In this document: positions 9,441-20,108 of the stretch, piece by piece
Position numbering within the stretch: the stretch's first letter is position 1
Layout of the letters: each line of letters opens with the position of its first letter
From: Saccharothrix deserti
Lineage (GTDB): Bacteria > Actinomycetota > Actinomycetes > Mycobacteriales > Pseudonocardiaceae
Direction: 5' to 3'
Assembly: GCF_009769385.1 (NCBI RefSeq)
Contig: NZ_VKAB01000001.1
Location: 596,959-660,958, forward strand
Length of the DNA stretch: 64,000 nt
Program-made: the position numbers and the translations under genes
Notes under the pieces: model-generated
Told to the model about the DNA's origin: nothing
The model's database searches: none
What the model saw: only the letters and a program-made list of their open reading frames with translations

Positions 9441-9479
9441 CCGAAGGCCCGCCCGGCGTGGTGCCGGACGGGCCTTCGG
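9441..9479. terminator. Terminator hairpin between rho and the convergent gene
   Basis: A 17-bp stem (CCGAAGGCCCG at the base, one C/A mismatch) with a 5-base loop GTGGT lies between the ends of the minus-strand rho gene and the plus-strand membrane gene. It can act in both directions and is one of the strongest hairpins in the window. Confidence 0.75.
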
Positions 9480-9492
9480 TGGTCGGGTGCGG

Positions 9493-11643
9493 TCAGTCGT
9501 TGTCCGCACCCGGGGTGGTCTTGGCCACCTGCATCAGGAACTCGATGTTCGTGCGGCTCTTGCGCAGGCGGTCCAGCAGCAGGTCGATGGCCTGCTGGCT
9601 GTCCAGGGCGTGCAGCACCCTGCGCAGCTTGTGCATGACCGCCAGCTCGTCCGGCGACAGCAGCAGGTCTTCCTTGCGGGTACCGGACGAGTCCACGTCC
9701 ACCGCCGGGAAGGTCCGCTTGTCCGCGATCTTCCGGTCGAGCTTGAGCTCGGCGTTACCCGTGCCCTTGAACTCCTCGAAGATCACGCTGTCACCCGCGG
9801 ACCCGGTCTCGACCAGGGCCGTCGCGATGACGGTGAGGCTGCCGCCGCCCTCGATGTTCCGGGCCGCACCCAGGAACCTCTTCGGCGGGTACAGCGCGGT
9901 CGAGTCGACACCACCGGACAGGATCCGGCCGCTCGCGGGGGCCGCGAGGTTGTAGGCACGGCCCAGCCGGGTGATCGAGTCCAGCAGCACGACCACGTCG
10001 TGACCCATCTCGACCAGGCGCTTCGCCCGTTCGATGGCCAGTTCCGAGATCGTGGTGTGGTCCGACGGCGGGCGGTCGAAGGTGGAGGCGATGACCTCGC
10101 CCTTCACCGACCGCTGCATGTCGGTGACCTCTTCGGGGCGCTCGTCCACCAGCACCACCATCAGGTGGCACTCGGGGTTGTTCTTCGTGATCGCGTTCGC
10201 GATCGACTGGAGCACCGAGGTCTTGCCCGCCTTCGGCGGCGACACGACGAGGGCGCGCTGGCCCTTGCCGATCGGCATCACCAGGTCGATGACGCGCGTG
10301 GTGAGGATGTGCGGTTCCGTCTCGAGGCGCAGGCGCTCGTTCGGGTACAGCGGCGTCAGCTTGGTGAAGTCCGGCCGGTTGCGGGACTCCTCCGGGTCGA
10401 GGCCGTTGATCTTGTCCACCCGCACCAGGGGGTTGAACTTCTGGCGCTGCTGCTCGCCGTCACGCGGCTGCCGCACGGCGCCGATGAGGGCGTCGCCGCG
10501 ACGCAGCCCGTACTTGCGGACCAGCGACAACGACACGTACACGTCGTTCGGCCCGGCCAGGTAGCCCGAGGTGCGGACGAACGCGTAGTTCTCCAGCACG
10601 TCGAGGATGCCCGCCACGGGCAGCAGGACGTCGTCGTCGCGCACTTCGGTGTCGGTCGTGCCGCCACCGTCGTCGACGCGGCCACCACGGCGGCGGCGGT
10701 CGCGGAAGCGGCGACCGCGACGGCCACCGTCCTCGTCACCGTCGTCGCTCGGACCGCTCTGCTGCCGGTTGCGGTTCTGGTCGCGGCCACCGCGGTCACC
10801 GCGGTCGTCACGGCCACCCCGGTCGTCGCGGCCACCGCGGTCGCTCCGGTCCTGCCGGTCGCCGCGGTCCTGCCGGTCACCGCGGTTGCCGCGGTCGCCC
10901 CGGTCCTGGCGCTGTTCGCGCTGCTCGGAGCGGTCCTGGCGGTCACCGCGGTCCTGCCGCTCGGCACGCTCGCCCTGCTGGCGGTCGGCCTGCTGGCGGT
11001 CGCCCTGAGCACGGTCGCCCTGAGCACGGTCCGCCTGCTGGCGGTCGACCTGGGGCCGCTCCGCCTGACGGTCGACCTGGCGGTCCACCTGGGCGGGCCG
11101 GTCGGCCTGCGGCTGGGCCTGCTGCCCGTCCCCGGACGGCGCCTCGACGGGGCTGCCCGCGGGGCGGTTGGCGGAACGGCGGCGGCGGTTGCCGCGGCGG
11201 TTGCCGTCCTCCTCCCCGGCGGGCCGCTCGGCCACGTCGAGTTGCTGCTGGGTCGGCTTGTCCACCGGGGCGGGAGCCTCGGCGGCACGCTCCACCGCGG
11301 GCGCCTTCTCGACGACCGCCTTGGACGCTGGGGCCTTCGCCTCGGCCTTCTTCTCGGCCTTGGGCGGCGTCGCGGCACTGCCCCGACCGGAGGTGCCGCC
11401 CTGCCGCTCCTTGATGGCCGCGATCAGGTCGCCCTTGCGGAGGCCGGCCGTGCCGGTGATGCCCAACTGACCTGCGAGTTCACGGAGTTCGGCCAGCACC
11501 ATTCCAGAGAGGCCCGCGCGCTTGCGCGGCGTGGCGCTGCCGTTCGAAGGGGTGGTCAGAGCGTTCTCCTCGGCTCCGGAACTGCTGGCAGCGGGATTGG
11601 GAGCAGCAGGAGCTTGGCTGCTCAGTACATCGGTGTTGGTCAC
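9493..11643 (-). CDS. rho: Transcription termination factor Rho with long Arg/Asp-rich insert
   Basis: A 716-residue Rho, much longer than the roughly 420 residues of E. coli Rho. Order: N-terminal SAP-like Rho_N helices (residues 45-78, AELRELAGQLG), Ala/Pro/Lys linker, a highly charged low-complexity region (about 145-330, built from RGDR, RQDR and GGRDD words), the cold-shock RNA-binding domain (about 342-415), then the RecA-type hexameric ATPase. Walker A is PPKAGKTS (469-476), Walker B is in LMVVLVDERPEE, and Q-loop/R-loop residues lie in GGVDSTALYPPKRF. It uses ATP to pull RNA and stop transcription. The GTG at 11643 has GAAGGA upstream. Long inserts are known in actinobacterial Rho proteins and add RNA affinity. 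Confidence 0.95.
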   Translation of the reverse strand: MTNTDVLSSQAPAAPNPAASSSGAEENALTTPSNGSATPRKRAGLSGMVLAELRELAGQLGITGTAGLRKGDLIAAIKERQGGTSGRGSAATPPKAEKKAEAKAPASKAVVEKAPAVERAAEAPAPVDKPTQQQLDVAERPAGEEDGNRRGNRRRRSANRPAGSPVEAPSGDGQQAQPQADRPAQVDRQVDRQAERPQVDRQQADRAQGDRAQGDRQQADRQQGERAERQDRGDRQDRSEQREQRQDRGDRGNRGDRQDRGDRQDRSDRGGRDDRGGRDDRGDRGGRDQNRNRQQSGPSDDGDEDGGRRGRRFRDRRRRGGRVDDGGGTTDTEVRDDDVLLPVAGILDVLENYAFVRTSGYLAGPNDVYVSLSLVRKYGLRRGDALIGAVRQPRDGEQQRQKFNPLVRVDKINGLDPEESRNRPDFTKLTPLYPNERLRLETEPHILTTRVIDLVMPIGKGQRALVVSPPKAGKTSVLQSIANAITKNNPECHLMVVLVDERPEEVTDMQRSVKGEVIASTFDRPPSDHTTISELAIERAKRLVEMGHDVVVLLDSITRLGRAYNLAAPASGRILSGGVDSTALYPPKRFLGAARNIEGGGSLTVIATALVETGSAGDSVIFEEFKGTGNAELKLDRKIADKRTFPAVDVDSSGTRKEDLLLSPDELAVMHKLRRVLHALDSQQAIDLLLDRLRKSRTNIEFLMQVAKTTPGADND
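10654..11211 (-). repeat. Low-complexity coding repeat within rho
   Basis: This stretch encodes the disordered insert of Rho (residues about 145-330). It is built from imperfect tandem codons for RGDRQD, DRAQGDRQQAD and RGGRDD units. Such DNA is prone to length change, so this is where rho alleles would be expected to differ between strains. The insert is rich in Arg, Asp, Gln and Gly, typical of RNA-binding and phase-separating proteins. Confidence 0.8.
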
Positions 11644-11986
11644 ACATGTCCTTCCTGACCGAATCGCGCCTCCTACGCGACCCAGCGGACCTGCCGTCCG
11701 ACGGAATGCGGTGCGGCAGTTTCGTCCCGGTTCAGGTGGACTTCGGACGGCGCGGAACGCGCACGAAAGCGGAGTCCTCCGGTGCGGGACTTCGGTCACA
11801 CGGCGAGCGGGTGCCTTCCAGCGTCGACCCCGTCCATACGGCACAGAGCCAAGTCACTGGAGGAATGCGATCCGGAACGAACGTCCGGGCACCACACCGG
11901 CGCCCGTGCGCGCGGTGACTGATGGCCCCGAGGGTAGACGCAGGTACCGCCGGGTGCAACAACCGGGGCACGGCGCGTCGCATCAC
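11644..11986 (-). promoter_or_regulatory. 343-base rho leader/intergenic region
   Basis: Between thrB and rho there are 343 bases without a convincing gene. The rho reading frame stays open upstream to 11844, but that part is Arg/Pro-rich and has no ribosome site, so I treat it as leader. Long rho leaders that allow Rho to terminate its own transcript are known in bacteria. I see no clear hairpin-plus-T-run or promoter hexamers here, so the regulatory role is inference. Confidence 0.35.
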
Positions 11987-12883
11987 TCAGCCGAGTGGCG
12001 CAACCCGCACCCCGAGCGCGTCGATCGACACCCGGCGCGCGTCGAACCCCGTCAGGTCCACCCCGGACGGCAGCTCACCGTCCACCGGGAGGGCCAGGAC
12101 CGTCGGTCCCGCACCGGACACGGCGGCCGCCACCCCGGCCTCCCGCAACGCCTGCACCAGGCGCGTCGTCGCAGGCCAGGCGGGTTCCCGGTACGGCTCG
12201 TGCAGCCGGTCGTCCAACGCGGCGGGCAGCAGCGAGGGGTCCGTCGAGAGCGCGTGCACGGCCAGCGCCGCCCGGCTCGCGGCGAACGCCGCGTCCTCGT
12301 GCGGCACCTTCGACGGCAGCAGACCGCGGGTCGTCTTCGTGGAAGATTCCACCGCCGGCACCAACACGACCGGCGTCACACCCGGATGCGGTTCCACACG
12401 TACTGCCCGGTAGCGGTCACCCTGCGTCCAGGCGATCGCCACGCCGCCGAACATGCTCGCCGCGGCGTTGTCGGCGTGGCCCTCGAACTCCGCGGCGAGT
12501 TGCAACGCGCTTGTGTCCAACTCGCGACCGGCCAAGGCGAATCCGGCCGCCACGCCCGCCACGACGGCCGCCGCCGAGGAGCCGAGACCGCGCGAATGCG
12601 GAATCGTGTTGCGGCACGTCAGCCGCAGCCCCGGCACGTCGACACCGACCAGTTCGCACGCCGCCCGGAACGCCCGCACGACCAGGTGACCCTTGTCCGT
12701 CGGCACGGCCGAGGCGCCCTCACCGGAGACCTCCACCACCAGGCCGCCGTCGGTCACGGCGAACTCCAGCTCGTCGTACACGCCCAACGCCATGCCCAGC
12801 GCGTCGAAGCCCGAGCCGAGGTTCGCCGTCGAACCCGGCACGGTGACGTGAACGCCGCTCGCGTACGCGTGGACAGCCGTCAC
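11987..12883 (-). CDS. thrB: Homoserine kinase
   Basis: A 298-residue GHMP-family kinase that phosphorylates L-homoserine on its hydroxyl using ATP, feeding threonine synthase. The N-terminal substrate region is [16 protein letters not shown] and the ATP-binding loop is [17 protein letters not shown] (around residues 95-112). The C-terminal motif [14 protein letters not shown] completes the family. The GTG start at 12883 overlaps the thrC stop as GTGA, so translation is probably coupled. It is the last gene of the hom-thrC-thrB group. Confidence 0.95.
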   Translation of the reverse strand: MTAVHAYASGVHVTVPGSTANLGSGFDALGMALGVYDELEFAVTDGGLVVEVSGEGASAVPTDKGHLVVRAFRAACELVGVDVPGLRLTCRNTIPHSRGLGSSAAAVVAGVAAGFALAGRELDTSALQLAAEFEGHADNAAASMFGGVAIAWTQGDRYRAVRVEPHPGVTPVVLVPAVESSTKTTRGLLPSKVPHEDAAFAASRAALAVHALSTDPSLLPAALDDRLHEPYREPAWPATTRLVQALREAGVAAAVSGAGPTVLALPVDGELPSGVDLTGFDARRVSIDALGVRVAPLG

Positions 12884-13956
12884 GCCAGCTCCAGCGCGGT
12901 GGCGACGGCACCCGGGTCCACCGGCACCGGCTCCACCTCGGGCATGCCGAGCAGCGCGGTGTCCGGGTCCTTGAGGCCGTGGCCGGTGACCGTGCAGACG
13001 ACCGTGGAGCCCTTGGGCAGCCGACCGTCGGCGACCGTGGCCAGCAGGCCCGCCACGCTGGTCGCGGACGCGGGCTCGACGAAGATGCCCTCGGTCGCGG
13101 CCAGCAGCCGGTAGGCCTCCAGGATCTTCTCGTCCGTCACGGCCTCGAACAGGCCGCCGGACTCCTCCTTGGCCGCCACCGCGCCGGTCCACGACGCCGG
13201 GCTGCCCACCCGGATGGCGGTCGCGATGGTCTCCGGGTTCGCCACCGGCTCGCCCAGCACCAGCGGCGCGGAGCCGGCCGCCTGGAAGCCGAACATCCGC
13301 GGCGTGGACGGGATCACGCCGTCGTTGTGGTAATCGGAGTAACCGCGCCAGTACGCGGTGATGTTGCCCGCGTTGCCCACCGGCAGGCAGTGGACGTCCG
13401 GCGCGCGGCCGAGCACGTCGCAGATCTCCCACGCGGCGGTCTTCTGGCCGATCAGCCGCACCGGGTTGACCGAGTTGACCAGCGTGATCGGGTACTCGAT
13501 CGACGTCTTGGAGGCCAGCTCCAGGCAGTCGTCGAAGTTGCCGTCGATCTGCAGGATCTTCGCGCCGTGCGCGACCGCCTGGGCGAGCTTGCCCAGCGCG
13601 ATCTTGCCGCGCGGCACGAGCACCGCCGCGGCGAGGCCCGCCTTGGCCGCGTACGCCGCCGCGCTCGCCGACGTGTTGCCGGTCGACGCGCAGATCACCG
13701 CGCGGATGCCGCTGGCCAGCGCGTACGTCATGGCCACGGTCATGCCGCGGTCCTTGAACGAGCCGGTCGGGTTCGCACCCTCGACCTTGATGTAGACCTG
13801 GCAGCCGGTCAGCTCCGACAGGTGCTCGGCGGCCACCAGCGGCGTGCCGCCTTCGTGGAGGGTGACGACCTTGGCGCCCTCGGGCAGTTGGATCCGGTCC
13901 GCGTAGGCGTGGATGATGCCCGGCCACCCCGGCCGCACAGTCGTCTGCGCTGTCAT
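12880..13956 (-). CDS. thrC: Threonine synthase
   Basis: A 358-residue fold-type II PLP enzyme converting O-phosphohomoserine and water to L-threonine and phosphate. The PLP-binding lysine is Lys68 in [11 protein letters not shown]. The phosphate-binding glycine-rich loop is [16 protein letters not shown], and the C-terminal core includes [17 protein letters not shown]. It is the short form found in actinobacteria and Bacillus. Its ATG at 13956 overlaps the hom stop (ATGA) and its own stop overlaps thrB, so hom, thrC and thrB form a tightly coupled unit. Confidence 0.96.
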   Translation of the reverse strand: MTAQTTVRPGWPGIIHAYADRIQLPEGAKVVTLHEGGTPLVAAEHLSELTGCQVYIKVEGANPTGSFKDRGMTVAMTYALASGIRAVICASTGNTSASAAAYAAKAGLAAAVLVPRGKIALGKLAQAVAHGAKILQIDGNFDDCLELASKTSIEYPITLVNSVNPVRLIGQKTAAWEICDVLGRAPDVHCLPVGNAGNITAYWRGYSDYHNDGVIPSTPRMFGFQAAGSAPLVLGEPVANPETIATAIRVGSPASWTGAVAAKEESGGLFEAVTDEKILEAYRLLAATEGIFVEPASATSVAGLLATVADGRLPKGSTVVCTVTGHGLKDPDTALLGMPEVEPVPVDPGAVATALELA

Positions 13957-15287
13957 AGTTCTTCGCCTTCCACCCGCATCACGCTGACCACTTCCCGAAC
14001 CACGGGCAGCCCGCCGATTTTGTCGACGGTCGACCGCAGCGCCGCGTCGGTCGCGGCGTGGGTGACGATCACCAGGCTGGCGTCGTCGACCCGGCCCTCC
14101 TGCCGCACCGCGGCGATGCTCACGTCGTGCTCCGCGAACACCGCCGCGACCTGCGACAACACGCCCGCCCGGTCGGCGACGTCGAGGCTGATGTGATAAC
14201 GCGTGGGCGTCTGACCCATCGGCCGGATGGGCAGGGCCGCGTACGCCGACTCACGCGGGCCGCGCCCGTCGTGCACCCGGTTGCGGGCCACCGCGACGAG
14301 GTCGCCGAGCACCGCGCTGGCGGTCGGGGCGCCACCCGCGCCCTGGCCGTAGAACATCATCTCGCCCGCCGCGTCGGCCTCCACGAACACCGCGTTGAAC
14401 GCGCCGCTCACGCTCGCCAGCGGGTGGGCCTTGGGGATCATCGCCGGGTGCACGCGCACTGAGATTCCTTCGGTGATCGCGGCACCGTTCTCAGTCGTCT
14501 GATTGTCGGCTCCGCCGACGGGTACGCGCTCGCAGATCGCGAGCAGCTTCACCGTGCGACCAAGGGCCTTCGCGGCGGCGATGTCGGCGGCACTGACCGA
14601 CGCGATGCCCTCGCGGTGCACGTCGGCGGCCGTCACCCGGCTGTGGAACGCCAGTGACGCCAGGATCGCGGCCTTCGACGCGGCGTCGAACCCGTCCACG
14701 TCGGCCGTCGGGTCCGCCTCGGCGTACCCGAGCCGGGTCGCCTCCTCCAGGGTCTCCGCGTAGCTCGCCCCGGTCGAATCCATCCCGGAGAGGATGAAGT
14801 TCGTGGTGCCGTTGACGATCCCCATCACCCGGGTGATGCGGTCACCGGCCAGCGACTCGCGCAACGGGCGCAGCAACGGGATCGCGCCCGCCACCGCCGC
14901 CTCGAAGTACAGGTCCGCGCCGGAGGAGTCGGAGGCGGCGAACAGCTCACCCGAGTGCTCGGCGAGCAGCGCCTTGTTCGCGGTCACCACGGCCTTGCCC
15001 GAGCGCAACGCGGCGAGCAGCAGCGTGCGGGCGGGCTCGATGCCGCCGATGACCTCCACGACGACGTCGACGTCCGACGCGACCAGCGCCTCCGCGTCCG
15101 TCGTCAGGAGCTCGGCGGGCACGTCCGGGTGCTTGTGCGGCCTGCGCACGGCGATACCGGTGATCTCGACCGGTGCGCCCACCCGCGCGGTCAGGTCGGC
15201 CGCCTGGTCGGTGAGCAGCCGGACCACCTCGGTGCCGACCGTGCCGCAGCCAAGCAACGCGACCTTGATCGGTTTCTGGCTTGACAC
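13953..15287 (-). CDS. hom: Homoserine dehydrogenase with C-terminal ACT domain
   Basis: A 444-residue enzyme reducing aspartate semialdehyde to homoserine with NAD(P)H. The N-terminal Rossmann motif is [12 protein letters not shown] (residues 11-22). The catalytic region contains [14 protein letters not shown] and the family stretch [16 protein letters not shown]. Residues about 365-444 form an ACT domain ([26 protein letters not shown]), which usually gives threonine feedback control. The GTG start at 15287 is preceded by GGAGGT, which lies inside the last codons of lysA only three bases away, so the genes are probably co-translated. Confidence 0.96.
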   Translation of the reverse strand: MSSQKPIKVALLGCGTVGTEVVRLLTDQAADLTARVGAPVEITGIAVRRPHKHPDVPAELLTTDAEALVASDVDVVVEVIGGIEPARTLLLAALRSGKAVVTANKALLAEHSGELFAASDSSGADLYFEAAVAGAIPLLRPLRESLAGDRITRVMGIVNGTTNFILSGMDSTGASYAETLEEATRLGYAEADPTADVDGFDAASKAAILASLAFHSRVTAADVHREGIASVSAADIAAAKALGRTVKLLAICERVPVGGADNQTTENGAAITEGISVRVHPAMIPKAHPLASVSGAFNAVFVEADAAGEMMFYGQGAGGAPTASAVLGDLVAVARNRVHDGRGPRESAYAALPIRPMGQTPTRYHISLDVADRAGVLSQVAAVFAEHDVSIAAVRQEGRVDDASLVIVTHAATDAALRSTVDKIGGLPVVREVVSVMRVEGEEL

Positions 15288-15290
15288 TTC

Positions 15291-16715
15291 TCATACCTCC
15301 AGGCGGAACAGGTCTTCCTCGGTCTCCCGGCGCAGCAGCAACCGGGCCTCGCCGTCCACGACCGCGGCGAGCGCGGGCCGGGGAAGTCGGTTGTAGCCGC
15401 TGGCCATCGAGTAGCAGTACGCGCCGGTCGCGGCCACCGCGATCAGGTCGCCGGGCGCGAGGTCGTCGGGCAGCCAGCAGTCGCGCACGACCACGTCACC
15501 GGACTCGCAGTGCTTGCCGACGATCCGGCACAGCACGGACTTCGCGTCCTCCGCGGCGGAGCGCGACACCAGCCGGCAGTCGTACACCGCGTCGTAGAGC
15601 GCGGTGCGGATGTTGTCGCTCATGCCGCCGTCCACGCTGACGTACCGGCGGACCATACCCGCGTCGAGCTGCACGTCCTTGATGGTGCCCACCTCGTACA
15701 GCGTCACCGTGCCGGGGCCGACGATGGCCCGGCCGGGCTCGACCGCGATCTTGGGCGCGGGCAGGTCGGCGTGCTCGCACTCCTTGGCCACGATGTTCTT
15801 GAGCTGCCGGGCCAGTTCGGCGGGCGGCGGCGGGTCGTCGTCCGCGGTGTAGGCGATGCCGAGGCCGCCGCCCAGGTCCACTGTGGACACGTGGTCGAGG
15901 ATCGCGTCGCCGTGCTCGTCGCGCAGTTCCGCGAGCAGGCCGATGACCCGGCGCGCGGCGACCTCGAACCCGCTGGCGTCGAAGATCTGCGAGCCGATGT
16001 GGCTGTGCAGGCCGATCAGCCGCAGCCCGTCGGACTTCAGCACCCGGCGCGCCGCCTCGGCCGCGTCACCGGAGGACAGCGAGAAGCCGAACTTCTGGTC
16101 CTCGTGCGCGGTGGCGATGAACTCGTGCGTGTGCGCCTCGACGCCCACCGTCACCCGGATCATCACCGGCTGCACGCGGCCGTGCTCGCGTGCGATCTGG
16201 TCCAGCCGGGCGATCTCGTAGTACGAGTCCAGCACGACCGCGCCGACACCGGCCTCGACCGCGGTGGTCAGCTCGGCGACGGACTTGTTGTTGCCGTGCA
16301 ACGCGATCCGCTCCGGCGGGAACTCCGCGCGCAGCGCCACGGCCAGCTCGCCGCCGCTGGCCACGTCGATGCTCAGGCCCTCCTCGGCGACCCACCGGGC
16401 CACCGCGACGGACAGGAACGCCTTGGACGCGTAGTGGACCCGCGTCGGATCGCCGAACGCGCGGGCGTGCTCCTGGCAGCGGGCGCGGAAATCGGCCTCG
16501 TCCATCACGAACAGCGGCGTGCCGTGCTCCTGGGCGAGCTGCCGCACGTCGACGCCGGCGAAGCGCACCGCGCCGTCGTCGCCGCGTTCGGCGTTGCGCG
16601 GCCACACCCGCGGGTGCAGCGCGTCGAGTTCTCGAGCCGACGACGGCCGGTTGCCCGCCGTGTTCGACGGCACCATGACATCGGCGTGCCGGGGACCGGC
16701 CGGGTGCGCGCGCAT
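15291..16715 (-). CDS. lysA: Diaminopimelate decarboxylase
   Basis: A 474-residue fold-type III PLP enzyme that decarboxylates meso-diaminopimelate to L-lysine. The PLP lysine is Lys98 in VHYASKAF, the glycine-rich phosphate loop is [11 protein letters not shown], and the EPGR motif is in [11 protein letters not shown]. The catalytic cysteine contributed to the partner subunit is in KHCESGDVV. The ATG at 16715 overlaps the argS stop (ATGA). An additional N-terminal tail of about 50 residues ([13 protein letters not shown]) is typical of the actinobacterial form. argS-lysA-hom-thrC-thrB is the standard actinobacterial order. Confidence 0.95.
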   Translation of the reverse strand: MRAHPAGPRHADVMVPSNTAGNRPSSARELDALHPRVWPRNAERGDDGAVRFAGVDVRQLAQEHGTPLFVMDEADFRARCQEHARAFGDPTRVHYASKAFLSVAVARWVAEEGLSIDVASGGELAVALRAEFPPERIALHGNNKSVAELTTAVEAGVGAVVLDSYYEIARLDQIAREHGRVQPVMIRVTVGVEAHTHEFIATAHEDQKFGFSLSSGDAAEAARRVLKSDGLRLIGLHSHIGSQIFDASGFEVAARRVIGLLAELRDEHGDAILDHVSTVDLGGGLGIAYTADDDPPPPAELARQLKNIVAKECEHADLPAPKIAVEPGRAIVGPGTVTLYEVGTIKDVQLDAGMVRRYVSVDGGMSDNIRTALYDAVYDCRLVSRSAAEDAKSVLCRIVGKHCESGDVVVRDCWLPDDLAPGDLIAVAATGAYCYSMASGYNRLPRPALAAVVDGEARLLLRRETEEDLFRLEV

Positions 16716-18358
16716 CACATCCGCTCCGGCGCGGTCACGCCCAGCAGGGCGAGGCCGTTGGCGAACACCTGGCGGGTCGCCGCGCACAGCTGGAGCCGGG
16801 CGCGGTGCAGCTCGGTGGTCTCCTCGTCGCCGCGCGGCAGCACCCGACAGGCCTCGTAGAACCGGTGGTAGGTGCCGGCCAGCTCCTCCAGGTACCGCGC
16901 GACCCGGTGCGGTTCGCGCAGCTCACCGGCGGTGCCGACGACGCGCGGGAACTCGCCGATGGTGCGGATCAGGTCGCCCTCGCGCTCGTGCGTGAGCAGG
17001 TCGAGCGCGTCTCCCGGCGTGACGCCCAGGTCGGCGGCGTTGCGCAGCAGCGAGGCCAGCCGCGAGTGCGCGTACTGGACGTAGAACACCGGGTTGTCGT
17101 TGCTGTGCTTGCGCAGCAGGTCGAGGTCCAGGTCCAGGGACGAGTCGGCCGAGGAGCGGGACATCGCGTACCGGGCGGCGTCCACGCCGACCGCCTCCAC
17201 CAGGTCCTGCATGGTGATCACGGTGCCCGCGCGCTTGCTCATCCGCACCGGCTTGCCGTCGCTGACCAGGTTCACCATCTGGCCGATCAGCACCTCGACC
17301 GAGTCGGGGTCGTCGCCCAGCGCGGAGGCGGCGGCCTTGAGCCGGCCGATGTAGCCGTGGTGGTCCGCGCCGAGCATGTAGATGCACAGGTCGAAGCCGC
17401 GCGACCGCTTGTCCACCAGGTAGGCGATGTCACCGGCGATGTACGCCGGGTCACCGTCGCTCTTGATGACCACGCGATCCTTGTCGTCACCGAATTCGGT
17501 GGTCCGCAGCCACCACGCGCCGTTGTCGAAGTACAGCGCGCCGGACTCCTTGAGCTGCTCGACGGCCTTCGTGACCGCGCCGGACTTGTGCAGCGAGTCC
17601 TCGTGGAAGAAGACGTCGAAGTCGGTGCCGAAGTCGTGCAGGTCCTTCTTGATCTCCTCGAACATGAGGCCGACGCCGATCCGGCGGAACACCTCGTGCG
17701 AGTCCTCGGCGGTCAGCGCGCTCGGCTCCTGGCGCAGGACCTCGGCGGCGATGTCGGTGATGTAGCCGCCCGCGTAGCCGTCCTCCGGCGCGGGCTCGCC
17801 CTTCGCGGCGGCGATCAGGGACCGGACGAACCGGTCGATCTGCGCGCCCGCGTCGTTGAAGTAGTACTCGCGGGTCACCTGGCCGCCGTTGGCCTCCAGG
17901 ATGCGGCCGAGCGCGTCGCCGACCGCGGCCCAGCGGGTGCCGCCGAGGTGGATGGGGCCGGTCGGGTTCGCCGAGACGAACTCCAGGTTGATCCTGGTGC
18001 CGGTGAGCGCGTCACCGCGGCCGTAGGCCTCGCCGGCCTTCAGCACGTCGCGCACGATCTCGCCCTGGGCGTCCGCGGCGAGCCGCAGGTTCAGGAAGCC
18101 GGGGCCCGCGACCTCGACCGAGGCGATGGCGTCGGTGCCGGTCAGCGCGTCGGCCAGCCATCCGGCCAGGTCGCGGGACGTCACGCCGACCTTCTTGGCG
18201 GTCTGGAGGGCGACGTTCGTGGCGTAGTCGCCGTGCTCGGGGTTGCGGGGACGTTCGATCGTGACCGCTGTGGGCAGGGCAGTGGGATCGAGGCCGCGGG
18301 AGGACAGCACGTCCACGGCCGTCGCACGGACCAGTTCAGCGAGCGCAGCGGGAGTCAC
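16715..18358 (-). CDS. argS: Arginyl-tRNA synthetase
   Basis: A 547-residue class I aminoacyl-tRNA synthetase charging tRNA-Arg. It has the N-terminal additional domain (residues 1-85) and the catalytic Rossmann fold. The signature is [10 protein letters not shown] at residues 131-140, with HLGG in place of canonical HIGH. The second motif is [10 protein letters not shown] (KMSK-like), and a C-terminal DALR anticodon-binding helical domain begins near [17 protein letters not shown] at 18358 gives a normal N-terminus. HxGG-type first motifs occur in ArgRS of actinobacteria and are compatible with activity. A tRNA-Arg gene lies 12 kb away in this window. Confidence 0.95.
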   Translation of the reverse strand: MTPAALAELVRATAVDVLSSRGLDPTALPTAVTIERPRNPEHGDYATNVALQTAKKVGVTSRDLAGWLADALTGTDAIASVEVAGPGFLNLRLAADAQGEIVRDVLKAGEAYGRGDALTGTRINLEFVSANPTGPIHLGGTRWAAVGDALGRILEANGGQVTREYYFNDAGAQIDRFVRSLIAAAKGEPAPEDGYAGGYITDIAAEVLRQEPSALTAEDSHEVFRRIGVGLMFEEIKKDLHDFGTDFDVFFHEDSLHKSGAVTKAVEQLKESGALYFDNGAWWLRTTEFGDDKDRVVIKSDGDPAYIAGDIAYLVDKRSRGFDLCIYMLGADHHGYIGRLKAAASALGDDPDSVEVLIGQMVNLVSDGKPVRMSKRAGTVITMQDLVEAVGVDAARYAMSRSSADSSLDLDLDLLRKHSNDNPVFYVQYAHSRLASLLRNAADLGVTPGDALDLLTHEREGDLIRTIGEFPRVVGTAGELREPHRVARYLEELAGTYHRFYEACRVLPRGDEETTELHRARLQLCAATRQVFANGLALLGVTAPERM

Positions 18359-18529
18359 CCGGCAAGTCTAGGGAAGCGTTCCCGCTGGTCTCGACTGGGA
18401 TGCGCGTCCCGCGAAGTGAGACCGGCAACTGTTGACGACCACCCGCTGTGACGGGCAGTTGACGGTGATCAGACACGGTGTCCCTACACTGGCCCGCGGC
18501 ATGGGCGTATGACGAGGACTGAGGCGGAC

Positions 18530-19372
18530 ATGACCAGCGGCAAGAAGACGAAGGCCGCGCGCTCCAGCGTTGCGGCGGCGCGCTCCTCGGTGGTGGCGAA
18601 GAAGCCGAAGCCATGGGGGACCATCATCGCGGTGGTTGCCGTGCTGGCCCTGGCGGGCACCGTGTTCGGTTACGCGTACAGCAAGATCGCGGACCAGAAC
18701 GCCAAGGAAGCCGCACTCGCCAAGTGGAACCCGTCCGAGGAGAACAAAGACCCCTCGGACCAGATCCAGGGCGTGGTGAAGATCGACTACCAGCCTGGCA
18801 AGCACGTCCAGGCCACCCAGCGGGTCGCCTACGACCACTCGCCGCCCTTCGGCGGTCCGCACGACAACGTGTGGGCCGACTGCACCGGCACGGTCTACGA
18901 GACCGCGGTCCGCAACGAGAACATGGTCCACCCGCTGGAGCACGGCGCCGTGTGGATCGCGTACAACCCGGACCAGATCAGCGGTGAGGCGCTCGACAAG
19001 CTGAAGGCGCGCGCCGACGGCCAGCCCTACACGATGCTGTCGCCGTACCCCGGCCTGGACAAGCCGATCTCGCTGCAGTCGTGGGGCCACCAGCTGAAGC
19101 TGGAGAGCGCCGACGACGAGCGCATCGACCAGTTCATCCAGTCGCTGCGGCGCAACCCGAACACGTACCCCGAGGTCGGCGCCCCGTGCGACTCGACCGG
19201 GTTCGACGTGACCAACCCGCCGCCGTTCGTGGCGGAGGCCCCGGGTCCGGACGCCGTCCCGATGGACGGTGGCACCGAGGACGCCGCCGAGACCGGCAAC
19301 ACCGCGGGCACCGACGCGCCGCCCGCGAGCGGCACCGACGCGCCGGCCCCCACCACCGCGCCGAGCAGCTGA
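18530..19372 (+). CDS. DUF3105 membrane-anchored protein
   Basis: A 280-residue protein of the DUF3105 family. After a Lys/Ala-rich cytoplasmic start it has one membrane segment (about residues 30-50). The extracytoplasmic DUF3105 domain follows, with the diagnostic segments RVAYDHSPPFGGPHDNVW and ENMVHPLEHGAVWIAYNP. These His/Cys-containing patterns suggest metal binding, but the function is unknown. The C-terminus is a Thr/Ala/Pro-rich tail. ATG 18530 with GAGG upstream is preferred over ATG 18509. The next gene (DUF305) starts two bases after the stop, so the two form an operon, a pairing common in actinobacteria. Confidence 0.85.
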   Translation: MTSGKKTKAARSSVAAARSSVVAKKPKPWGTIIAVVAVLALAGTVFGYAYSKIADQNAKEAALAKWNPSEENKDPSDQIQGVVKIDYQPGKHVQATQRVAYDHSPPFGGPHDNVWADCTGTVYETAVRNENMVHPLEHGAVWIAYNPDQISGEALDKLKARADGQPYTMLSPYPGLDKPISLQSWGHQLKLESADDERIDQFIQSLRRNPNTYPEVGAPCDSTGFDVTNPPPFVAEAPGPDAVPMDGGTEDAAETGNTAGTDAPPASGTDAPAPTTAPSS

Positions 19373-19374
19373 CC

Positions 19375-20085
19375 GTGGCGGGCACCGAGCCGGAGGAGGT
19401 CACCCCCGTCACTCGCGGGGTGACCGCGACCAGGGCTGTCGTCGTGACGATCGCGGTACTGGCCGTCCTCCTGCTCGGTGCCGCCGTCGGACTGCTGATC
19501 CAGCTACCGGGCGCGGACAACAGCACCACGCCCGCGCGCGACTCCGTCGACGTCGGGTTCTCGCAGGACATGGCGACGCACCACCTGCAGGGTGTGCAGA
19601 TGGCCAACATCGCGCGCGACAAGACGGCCGACCCCGCCATCCGCCAGCTCGCCTTCGACATCGAGTCGACGCAGCTGGAGCAGGTGGGGCGGATGAAGGG
19701 CTGGCTGTTCCTCTGGGGCTACCCCGAGCAGTCGGTCGACGGCAAGCACATGTGGTGGATGACCGGCTCCTCCGGGACGCACGGCCACGACTCGGGCGGC
19801 GGGTCGAGCACGTCCGCCGAGGCCGGGAAGATGCCCGGCATGGCGACGGCCCAGGAGCTGTCCCGGCTGCGCTCGCTGAGCGGTGTCGAGTTCGACGTGT
19901 ACTTCCTCCAGCTGATGCTGCGGCACCACCAGGGCGGCGCCCCGATGTCCGAGTACGCCGCCGCGAACGCCGGGCAGCCGGTCGTGCGAACGCTCGCCGA
20001 CAACATGCTGAAGTCGCAGACGAGCGAGAGCGTCTACATGACGCAACTCCTCACCGAACGCGGTGCGGCTCCTCTGCCCGCTTAG
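19375..20085 (+). CDS. DUF305 membrane-anchored protein
   Basis: A 236-residue protein. A membrane segment (residues about 20-43) is followed by a DUF305 four-helix domain with the twin histidine motifs DMATHHLQGVQMA and MLRHHQGGAPMSEYA. These His/Met clusters are typical of the family and have been linked to copper or other metals; the precise job is not established. Between them lies a Gly/Ser/His-rich insert near residues 135-160. The GTG at 19375 begins two bases after the DUF3105 stop, so translation is probably coupled. Confidence 0.87.
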   Translation: MAGTEPEEVTPVTRGVTATRAVVVTIAVLAVLLLGAAVGLLIQLPGADNSTTPARDSVDVGFSQDMATHHLQGVQMANIARDKTADPAIRQLAFDIESTQLEQVGRMKGWLFLWGYPEQSVDGKHMWWMTGSSGTHGHDSGGGSSTSAEAGKMPGMATAQELSRLRSLSGVEFDVYFLQLMLRHHQGGAPMSEYAAANAGQPVVRTLADNMLKSQTSESVYMTQLLTERGAAPLPA

Positions 20086-20108
20086 GGTTTATCACACTCG
20101 ACTCAGGA

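Noticed and set aside
9130..11658. Long plus-strand open frame of 842 codons across rho
   Set aside because: It is antisense to rho over the repetitive GC-rich insert; its translation is low-complexity Val/Ala/Leu without any family, while the minus strand has all Rho motifs.
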